Source of the DNA: Monoglobus sp964442605
GTDB lineage: Bacteria > Bacillota > Clostridia > Monoglobales > Monoglobaceae
Length of the DNA stretch: 11,601 nt
Reading direction: 5' to 3'
NCBI GenBank assembly: GCA_964442605.1
Contig: CAYTZR010000052.1
Span: forward strand, 1 to 11,601
The position numbers were made by a program, and so were the translations under genes. Positions 6,845 to 11,601 of the stretch are shown here, in pieces (position 1 is the first letter of the stretch; the number at the start of each line of letters is the position of its first letter). The notes under the pieces were generated by a model. It ran no database searches. It was not told where the DNA came from and saw only the letters and a list, made by a program, of their open reading frames with translations.

Positions 6845-7320
6845 TGGAGATACGCACGGGTATAGGCTATGATGTACACAAGCTTGTTGAAAACAGAAAA
6901 TTAATACTGGGCGGCGTTTATATTGAACATAATCTCGGACTGCTGGGGCACAGCGACGCCGATGTCCTCGTTCACGCGATTATGGACGCTCTTTTGGGCG
7001 CTGCGGCTCTCGGCGACATAGGCGGACTCTTCCCCGATACCGACCCAAAATACAGCGGAGCCGACAGTATAGAGCTTTTAAAGCACGTCGGCGATCTCCT
7101 TAAATCAAAGGGCTATTCAATAATAAATATCGATTCAATACTTGTCGCGGAAGCTCCGAGACTCGCGCCTTATATTGGAGAAATGCGCGGAAACATAGCA
7201 AGCGCGTTAAATATTAACATCGATCGGGTAAGCGTAAAAGCCACTACTACCGAGCATTTGGGCTTTGAGGGACGCAAGGAAGGCATATCCTCTCAGGCTG
7301 TATGCAGCATAAAGCTTTAA
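6844..7320 (+). CDS. ispF: 2-C-methyl-D-erythritol 2,4-cyclodiphosphate synthase, IspF
   Basis: IspF cyclises CDP-ME 2-phosphate to MEcPP with release of CMP, two steps after IspD in the MEP pathway. The 158-residue product has the family length. GIGYDVH carries the predicted metal ligands Asp10 and His12, GHSDADVLVH supplies His44, DIGGLFPDTD is the next conserved block, and KATTTEHLGFEGRKEGI near the C-terminus is the cytidine-site signature. IspF works as a homotrimer with active sites at subunit interfaces. The start overlaps the ispD stop by one base, and CTGGAGGA just upstream inside ispD can serve as ribosome binding site. IspE is not in the window. A terminator-like hairpin follows. 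Confidence 0.97.
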   Translation: MEIRTGIGYDVHKLVENRKLILGGVYIEHNLGLLGHSDADVLVHAIMDALLGAAALGDIGGLFPDTDPKYSGADSIELLKHVGDLLKSKGYSIINIDSILVAEAPRLAPYIGEMRGNIASALNINIDRVSVKATTTEHLGFEGRKEGISSQAVCSIKL

Positions 7321-7323
7321 TTT

Positions 7324-7344
7324 TTACGCTTTACCGAAGCGTAA
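7324..7344 (+). terminator. Terminator-like hairpin after ispF
   Basis: TTACGCTT pairs with AAGCGTAA around a 5-nt loop, directly after the ispF stop. The following 25 bases are rich in T (a five-T run starting 9 nt on). The stem is AT-rich for a strong terminator, so efficiency may be moderate. Confidence 0.55.
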
Positions 7345-7419
7345 TATCTTACTTTTTCTCTTTGTTTTTCAAAAACTCTAAAAACATTAAAAAAATTCAA
7401 GTTTTTTACAAATGTTGGA

Positions 7420-7469
7420 TATAATTATGTAAAATTTGAATATAATTCCAAATAACAGCATATAATTCC
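7420..7469. repeat. Phased TATAATT words upstream of groESL
   Basis: TATAATT occurs at 7420, 7441 and 7461, at 21- and 20-nt spacing; the last two extend to TATAATTCC. That is about two helical turns, so the words lie on one face of the DNA, upstream of the likely groES promoter. They may be extra -10 elements, binding sites, or chance in AT-rich DNA. Confidence 0.4.
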
Positions 7470-7481
7470 CGATAATCGAAT

Positions 7482-7510
7482 TTGATTTATATATATAAAA
7501 CGAGTAGAAT
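7482..7510 (+). promoter_or_regulatory. Sigma-A-type promoter of groESL
   Basis: TTGATT (7482-7487) and TAGAAT (7505-7510) are spaced 17 bp and end 4 bp before the CIRCE operator. Transcription would start within the operator, the usual arrangement for HrcA repression. Confidence 0.7.
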
Positions 7511-7514
7511 ATCA

Positions 7515-7541
7515 TTAGCACTCAAAGAGAATGAGTGCTAA
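7515..7541. promoter_or_regulatory. CIRCE operator (HrcA binding site)
   Basis: TTAGCACTC, nine bases, then GAGTGCTAA form a perfect 9-bp inverted repeat identical to the CIRCE consensus. In Firmicutes the HrcA repressor binds this element and releases it on heat or protein-folding stress. It sits between the promoter and groES, and as the 5' end of the mRNA it would also form a hairpin. hrcA is not in the window. Confidence 0.97.
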
Positions 7542-7581
7542 CAAATTATACTAAGTATTAAATTTTAAGGAGGCATATATA

Positions 7582-7866
7582 ATGAATATCAAACCGTTAG
7601 GCGACAGAATTGTCACAAAAATGGCTGAAGCCGAAGAAACAACACAGAGCGGAATAATACTGGCAGGCTCCGCAAAGGAAAAGCCGCAGTTTGCCGAGGT
7701 AATCGCGGTCGGTCCGGGCGGCGTTGTTGACGGCAAGGAAGTAAAAATGGAGCTTGAACCCGGCGACAAGGTAATAATGAGCAAGTATGCCGGCACAGAG
7801 GTTAAGCTGGACGGCGAGGAATACGTTATCATCAGCCAGAAAGACGTTTTGGCGATTATTGATTAA
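7582..7866 (+). CDS. groES: Co-chaperonin GroES
   Basis: GroES forms the heptameric lid of the GroEL folding chamber in the cytoplasm. The 94-residue product starts NIKPLGDRI, has the GroEL-binding mobile loop around residues 15-34 with the hydrophobic GIIL contact, and keeps the GPG turn in VGPGG and the C-terminal VLAII strand. Length is typical. The ATG follows AAGGAGG with about 8 nt spacing. It is the first gene of the CIRCE-controlled operon, with groEL 35 bp downstream. Confidence 0.98.
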   Translation: MNIKPLGDRIVTKMAEAEETTQSGIILAGSAKEKPQFAEVIAVGPGGVVDGKEVKMELEPGDKVIMSKYAGTEVKLDGEEYVIISQKDVLAIID

Positions 7867-7901
7867 TTCTGATTTTACATTATTTAGGAGGTAGTATAAT
7901 T

Positions 7902-9536
7902 ATGGCAAAGGAAATCAAATTTGGCGAGGACGCAAGAAAGGCGCTCCAGAGCGGCGTTGATCAGCTTGCGGATACCGTTAAGGTTACACTGGGTCCAAAA
8001 GGCAGAAATGTTGTTTTGGATAAAAAATACGGCGCTCCGCTTATCACAAATGACGGAGTTACCATAGCTAAGGATATTGAGCTTGAGGATCCCTTTGAGA
8101 ATATGGGCGCTCAGCTTGTCAAAGAGGTTGCGACAAAGACAAACGATGTAGCGGGCGACGGCACAACAACCGCAACACTCCTTGCTCAGGCGCTTGTCAG
8201 AGAGGGTCTGAAGAATGTTACGGCAGGCGCAAACCCGATGATTGTCAGAAAGGGTATCGCAAAGGCTGTTGATGCCGCGTCTAAGCAAATTGTCTCAAAC
8301 AGCAAGGCTGTAGACGGCAAGAATGATATTGCCCGTGTAGCGTCTATTTCCGCTTCAGACGAAACGGTAGGCGATCTTATTGCGGACGCTATGGAAAAGG
8401 TTACAAACAACGGCGTTATAACCGTTGAGGAGTCAAAGACAGCCGAAACATATTCGGAGGTTGTCGAGGGTATGCAGTTTGACAGAGGCTATATTGCGCC
8501 TTATATGGTAACTGATACGGAAAAGATGGAAGCCGTTATTGATGACGCGTACATTCTTATCACAGACAAGAAAATTTCGAACATTCAGGAAATTCTCCCT
8601 CTGCTGGAGCAAATTGTTCAGGAGGGCAAAAAGCTTATCATCATTGCGGAGGACGTTGAGGGCGAAGCGCTTTCGACACTTATTGTCAACAAGCTTCGCG
8701 GAACGTTTACCTGTGTCGCTGTAAAGGCTCCCGGCTTTGGCGACAGAAGAAAGGAAATGCTGCAGGATATAGCAATCTTAACAGGCGGTCAGGTAATATC
8801 AGAGGAGCTTGGTCTTGACCTTAAGGAAACACAGGTGAACCAGCTCGGACGTGCTCGTCAGGTTAAGGTAACAAAGGAAAATACGATAATTGTTGACGGA
8901 ATGGGCGATAAAGAGCAGATTGACGCAAGAATTCATCAGATTATCGCTCAAATGGATGAAACAACCTCAGAGTTTGATAAAGAGAAACTCCAGGAGCGTC
9001 TCGCAAAGCTCTCCGGCGGTGTCGCTGTAATCAAGGTCGGCGCGGCAACAGAGGTTGAAATGAAAGAAAAGAAGCTGAGAATTGAGGACGCTCTCGCGGC
9101 AACACGCGCAGCTGTTGAGGAAGGCATCGTAGCCGGCGGCGGCACGGCATATATCAATGTTCTGCCCGCAATCGAGGCTCTTATGGAAACTCTAAGCGGC
9201 GACGAAAAGACGGGCGCACAAATCGTGCTTAACGCGCTTGAGGAGCCTATCAGACAAATTGCCTATAACGCCGGCGTTGAAGGCAGCGTAATCGTAAACA
9301 AGGTTAAGAGCAGCGATCCCGGTATCGGATATAACGCTCTCACGGGCGAGTATGAGGATATGCTCAAGAGTGGTATTGTTGACCCGACGAAGGTTACAAG
9401 AAGCGCGCTCCAGAACGCTTCAAGTATAGCTTCAATGATCCTGACAACCGAAAGCATTGTCGCGGATAAACCTGATCCGGCAGCCGATGCCGCGGCTGCT
9501 GCTGCGATGGCAGGCGCGGGCAACGGAATGTACTAA
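7902..9536 (+). CDS. groEL: Chaperonin GroEL (Hsp60)
   Basis: GroEL is the tetradecameric ATP-driven folding chamber. The 544-residue product is full length. The equatorial domain opens KEIKFGEDAR, with the nucleotide-loop TLGPKGRNVVLD (29-40) and GDGTTTAT (85-92, catalytic Asp86 region). The apical domain spans roughly residues 190-375. The second equatorial part includes EEGIVAGGGTAY and the C-terminal AAAMAGAGNGMY tail, a short version of the GGM-rich tail. ATG 7902 has TTAGGAGG upstream. It is cotranscribed with groES under CIRCE/HrcA control, and a stable hairpin follows. Codon and sequence features are those of an ordinary single-copy housekeeping gene. Confidence 0.98.
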   Translation: MAKEIKFGEDARKALQSGVDQLADTVKVTLGPKGRNVVLDKKYGAPLITNDGVTIAKDIELEDPFENMGAQLVKEVATKTNDVAGDGTTTATLLAQALVREGLKNVTAGANPMIVRKGIAKAVDAASKQIVSNSKAVDGKNDIARVASISASDETVGDLIADAMEKVTNNGVITVEESKTAETYSEVVEGMQFDRGYIAPYMVTDTEKMEAVIDDAYILITDKKISNIQEILPLLEQIVQEGKKLIIIAEDVEGEALSTLIVNKLRGTFTCVAVKAPGFGDRRKEMLQDIAILTGGQVISEELGLDLKETQVNQLGRARQVKVTKENTIIVDGMGDKEQIDARIHQIIAQMDETTSEFDKEKLQERLAKLSGGVAVIKVGAATEVEMKEKKLRIEDALAATRAAVEEGIVAGGGTAYINVLPAIEALMETLSGDEKTGAQIVLNALEEPIRQIAYNAGVEGSVIVNKVKSSDPGIGYNALTGEYEDMLKSGIVDPTKVTRSALQNASSIASMILTTESIVADKPDPAADAAAAAAMAGAGNGMY

Positions 9537-9564
9537 AGGTATTGAAAACCGTATTTGATTTTTT

Positions 9565-9593
9565 GAGCCGAACGCAAAATAAGCGTTCGGCTC
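9565..9593 (+). terminator. Terminator hairpin after groEL
   Basis: GAGCCGAACGC pairs perfectly with GCGTTCGGCTC, an 11-bp stem with a 7-nt loop, 28 nt after the groEL stop. The downstream T-tract is interrupted (TTACATTTTA), so it is a good stem with a weak tail. Confidence 0.75.
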
Positions 9594-9686
9594 TTACATT
9601 TTACGCTTTAAGTTCGAAATTTACTCACACAAAGGCGCGGCGCGGCATATATTATATTACCGAATATTACGGAGGAGCTGAGTAAT

Positions 9687-10034
9687 GTGATAAATCAGGC
9701 GTTTTTAATAGTATTTTATATATTCGCGATAATAGGAGTAATAACCGTTCTTTACTGCGCGATGGAGGCGTTCAGCCGCTTCAAGCGGCAAAATCTTTCA
9801 GCCGAGATTGTGTTATATACAAAAAACGATGAAGACAGTATAGAGGGCCTTGTGCGTAGCACAGCGGCACGCTTAGGCAGCGGTATCGCAAATATCCCCG
9901 CAAACAGCCTAACGGTGATCGATACAGGCTCGACCGATGATACGCCCAAAATTTTGGCAAGGCTTTCAAATGACATTAGTATTTTAAAGGTTTGCACCAA
10001 AGACGAATACATAAAGCATATTGAGGAGATATAG
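9687..10034 (+). CDS. Small membrane-anchored protein with a GT-A-like domain
   Basis: The 115-residue product has one hydrophobic segment (about 5-27), then a short soluble domain resembling the first third of a family 2 glycosyltransferase: EIVLYTKNDEDSIEGLVRS followed by TVIDTGSTDDTPKIL, where ID-GSTD-T matches the nucleotide-binding turn. It is too short to be a working GT2 enzyme and lacks the later DxD, ED and QxxRW motifs. From memory, clostridia carry small conserved proteins with this layout (one membrane helix, an RS...R-rich strand, a CLD/IDxGxxD turn) and no assigned function; I cannot confirm homology. GTG 9687 is chosen because GGAGGAG lies 9 nt upstream. The overlapping ATG at 9685 meets a stop at once (ATGTGA). 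A truncated transferase is the alternative. Confidence 0.7.
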   Translation: MINQAFLIVFYIFAIIGVITVLYCAMEAFSRFKRQNLSAEIVLYTKNDEDSIEGLVRSTAARLGSGIANIPANSLTVIDTGSTDDTPKILARLSNDISILKVCTKDEYIKHIEEI

Positions 10035-10094
10035 AGAAATATTGAGGAATATTAAGGAAATATAGAAAAAATCTTGAATTTTGTGTATAAAACG

Positions 10095-10131
10095 CGCCGC
10101 CTTGTGCCTCTTTCGGACGTACAAGGCGGCG
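10095..10131. other. Strong stem-loop in the convergent intergenic region
   Basis: CGCCGCCTTGT pairs with ACAAGGCGGCG, 11 bp with a 15-nt loop, 60 nt after the small GT-A-like gene. The flanks AAACGCG (from 10090) and CGCGTTT (10139-10145) could form an alternative outer stem followed by TATATT. It may terminate plus-strand transcription, but no clean T-run follows. Confidence 0.5.
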
Positions 10132-10200
10132 GGAATGTCGCGTTTATATTAAAGTTATCATTATTCCTCATTTCCCTTTTTCAATAACCCAACTTCTATA

Positions 10201-10226
10201 GCGCGAGGGGCGGATGCGGCTCGCGC
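10201..10226. other. GC-rich stem-loop
   Basis: GCGCGAG pairs with CTCGCGC, 7 bp with a 12-nt loop. It is the middle of three hairpins between convergent genes in the 276-bp gene-free stretch 10035-10310. No assigned role. Confidence 0.4.
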
Positions 10227-10251
10227 AACCGGGCGGGCGATTTCCATATAA

Positions 10252-10280
10252 AAAGCGCTCACCGATTCGGTAAGCGCTTT
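10252..10280 (-). terminator. Minus-strand terminator of the phage-derived cluster
   Basis: AAAGCGCT...AGCGCTTT with ACCG/CGGT inside gives a 13-bp stem and a 3-nt loop. On the minus strand the single non-Watson-Crick position is a G-U wobble and a TTTTTAT tract follows; on the plus strand the same position is a C-A mismatch. It therefore serves the minus-strand genes ending at 10311. Confidence 0.8.
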
Positions 10281-10310
10281 AAGCTGTATTCTGATTTTAT
10301 AAACTTGGGT

Positions 10311-10481
10311 CTATTCTTTTTTACAGTTAAGACAAAGTTGCCTGTCCGTTGCTGACAAATTAAAATCAATAACTCTTTCATCTACAGAATTGTCAACAAC
10401 ATTTTGAATATCTAAACACTCACATATATCAATGCTTCTATTCTTTATATGGCATTGCACAAAGTCTATTATTTCAACCAT
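10311..10481 (-). CDS. Small cysteine-rich hypothetical protein (56 aa)
   Basis: The ATG at 10481 is preceded by GAAGGTGAT at about 6 nt. The product begins MVEIIDFVQCHIKNRSIDIC and has cysteines at 10, 20, 22, 50 and 53, with a C-terminal LCLNC pair and a CxC pair. This suggests a tiny metal-binding fold, but I do not recognise the family. It is in the same frame as the upstream 57-aa ORF, 45 bp away, and ends 31 bp before the terminator. Small Cys-rich ORFs of this kind are common in clostridial prophages. Function unknown. Confidence 0.55.
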   Translation of the reverse strand: MVEIIDFVQCHIKNRSIDICECLDIQNVVDNSVDERVIDFNLSATDRQLCLNCKKE

Positions 10482-10526
10482 TTTTTCATCACCTTCATAA
10501 AAAATGTCCGCCTTATTCTGCGGCTT

Positions 10527-10700
10527 TTATTCAATATTATGAAATTTACATTTTAAGCAAATTCCTTTTTCTATATCATAGCTTTGTACGCAAGGCATTT
10601 CGTTTTCAGGAATGTTTCCCTCTGCCGCCTCTGATATTAAATAACAGTCGTATTCTTCTATATCTGTGTCTGTCAAAGGACACCTAATCTTAATATCCAT
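10527..10700 (-). CDS. Small cysteine-rich hypothetical protein (57 aa)
   Basis: The ATG at 10700 overlaps the 3' end of the upstream phage-like gene (stop 10690) by 11 nt in another frame, and GGAGG lies 12 nt upstream, a slightly long spacing. An in-frame TAA just before the ATG rules out a longer form. The product begins MDIKIRCPLTDTDIEEYDCY and ends KGICLKCKFHNIE, with cysteines at 7, 19, 38, 48 and 51. The CxxC pair near the end plus C-P near the start suggests a small zinc-binding protein. The tight coupling to the upstream gene suggests an operon partner. No function can be assigned. Confidence 0.6.
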   Translation of the reverse strand: MDIKIRCPLTDTDIEEYDCYLISEAAEGNIPENEMPCVQSYDIEKGICLKCKFHNIE

Positions 10701-11343
10701 ATCGTTTTAACACCTCCGTTATTATAATCGCGTCGCCTTTAAATTCATTAGCTTTAAAGGCGGTCATTATCTTTTTTTCAATAGGATTGACATATGCTGC
10801 ACCCTCTTTTGCAAAATAATTTTCGGTCAACCCGTTTCTTTTTCTTATTGAAACAAGTGCGTTGCTTATATATTCCTTTGCCTCTTGTTCTTTTACTCCG
10901 TGTTTTCTTTGCTGATTTATATGTTCGTCGTTAAATATAAGCGATTTTACATCAATTTCCGTTGACGGTATATGTATACTCCCTTTAACACCCAGCTCCT
11001 GCAATTCCTTGGCGCAGTGATAATCGTTAAGGCTTGCCTTCGAGTTATTGCCTTTATACCGATAAAAGCCTTTTAAATCTTCGTACTCCCCAACTCTATT
11101 ATACTTCAAGTCCTGCCATAAGTCAAAGGTTTTCGGCACATTTTCCGCGCCGAGCCTCCGGGCATAGTTTTCATACTGCTTCTTATCCCCGCTGCGGTTC
11201 TTGTACATCTTGACATTCGTCTCAAACGCCGCCTTTTGCTCATCCGTCAGGCTGTTTATCCACTCGTCATATGTCATATCGTCTATCTTATATCCCTTAC
11301 CCGATAGCGGATCGCGCGCCCAACGCTTTTGCAGCTTTGCCAA
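10690..11343 (-). pseudogene. 5'-truncated phage head-morphogenesis-like protein with C-terminal nuclease-like domain
   Basis: The readable 217 residues look like the C-terminal part of a phage minor head (SPP1 gp7-like) protein. RWARDPLSGKGY...DDMTYDEW (7-28) resembles the end of the morphogenesis domain, followed by a helical KKQYENY...DLKYN linker (54-82). Residues 130-217 carry FNDEHINQQRKHG (137-149), EAKEYI, ENYF, GAAYV and IMTAF, which I associate from memory with the phage Barnase-EndoU-Colicin-RelE-like nuclease (PBECR) domains fused to such proteins; the exact subfamily is unsure. The only start, TTG 11343, has no Shine-Dalgarno sequence, and upstream of it the frame runs straight into the modular repeat and a stop. 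The several-hundred-residue N-terminal part is therefore missing, cut at the repeat edge. The C-terminal domain is intact, so residual expression is conceivable. Confidence 0.65.
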
Positions 11344-11601
11344 GCCCGGCTTTGGCGGGCGGGAGTGACCGGAGCTGCGCAGTAGGTTTGCGCCTTATAA
11401 AGTAGTCCATTTTATCAGATAAACGAGGTCACAAACCATTAACGTGGTGATGTATGCTGGGCTAGGCTTGAAGAAAGTAGTCCGTTAGGAAAAAGTAAAT
11501 GGGATTTGGAATAAATGTAAGTATAAGTCTATTCATTAATTATATTTTGCCCCTGCGGGGCAGTCGCCTGCGCGCCTCACGCGCTCACTGCGTTCTTTTA
11601 A
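11344..11601. repeat. Second composite copy of the modular repeat
   Basis: It starts at the truncated end of the phage-like gene with a GCCCG/CGGGC hairpin (11344-11360), then GGGAGTGACCGGAGCTGCGCAG, the TATAAAG core (11396), ATCAGATAAACGAGGTCACA and GGTGATGTATG, then a second short core (about 11474) and the distal part. Positions 11547-11595 are identical over 49 nt to 2424-2472, including the GCCCC-TGC-GGGGC hairpin. After 11595 the sequence departs from the 2472 copy (TTTTAA in place of GCCTACC), so the tail module seen at 2475 and at 30 is absent or displaced. Orientation is the same as in the other copies. Confidence 0.8.
11394..11422 (-). promoter_or_regulatory. Promoter-like hexamers in the second repeat copy
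   Basis: On the minus strand TTATCT and TATAAG are spaced 17 bp, as in the modules near glmS, and point into the truncated phage-like gene. The -35 is poor (three of six). Conservation of the spacing may simply reflect shared repeat descent. Confidence 0.22.

Noticed and set aside
7884..8288. Minus-strand frame of 134 codons antisense to groEL
   Set aside because: It is a shadow frame of a certain gene and has no supporting signals.

Overview
The window looks like a chromosomal segment of an anaerobic Firmicute of class Clostridia (Oscillospiraceae/Eubacteriales-like). The reasons are a perfect CIRCE operator before groESL, MEP-pathway ispD-ispF in the radA neighbourhood, a CarD-family gene in that cluster, strong AGGAGG-type ribosome binding sites, and moderate GC with AT-rich intergenic DNA. 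The genus cannot be fixed from the sequence alone.

Layout. Positions 1-97 hold the tail of a structured intergenic repeat. glmS follows on the minus strand (98-1924). Positions 1925-2625 are about 700 bp without a credible gene, mostly filled by a modular, hairpin-rich repeat. A membrane GT2 glycosyltransferase lies on the minus strand (2626-3834) and is divergent from radA, each with its own sigma-A-type promoter. A plus-strand housekeeping run follows: radA, a CarD-family regulator, ispD and ispF (the last two overlap by one base), then a terminator-like hairpin, then the CIRCE-controlled groES-groEL operon with its own terminator. A small membrane-anchored GT-A-like protein (9687-10034) ends the plus-strand run. 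A convergent intergenic region with three stem-loops separates it from a minus-strand phage-derived cluster: a 5'-truncated phage head-morphogenesis-like gene with a C-terminal nuclease-like domain, followed by two tiny cysteine-rich ORFs and a good minus-strand terminator. Right at the truncation the modular repeat reappears and runs to the window end.

How the parts relate. glmS supplies glucosamine-6-phosphate for the cell wall. The GT2 enzyme probably makes an exported or surface glycan. RadA (recombination), CarD (RNA polymerase regulation), IspD/IspF (isoprenoid precursors) and GroES/GroEL (folding) are core functions. The cluster resembles the Firmicutes radA-disA-yacL-ispD-ispF neighbourhood but lacks disA and yacL.

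The least explained element is the repeat family: modular, all copies in one orientation, with stems kept by paired changes between copies, promoter-like hexamers facing the adjacent minus-strand genes, and one copy sitting exactly at the broken end of a phage gene. It resembles in architecture (not sequence) the BOX elements of Streptococcus pneumoniae and is the best candidate here for something undescribed.
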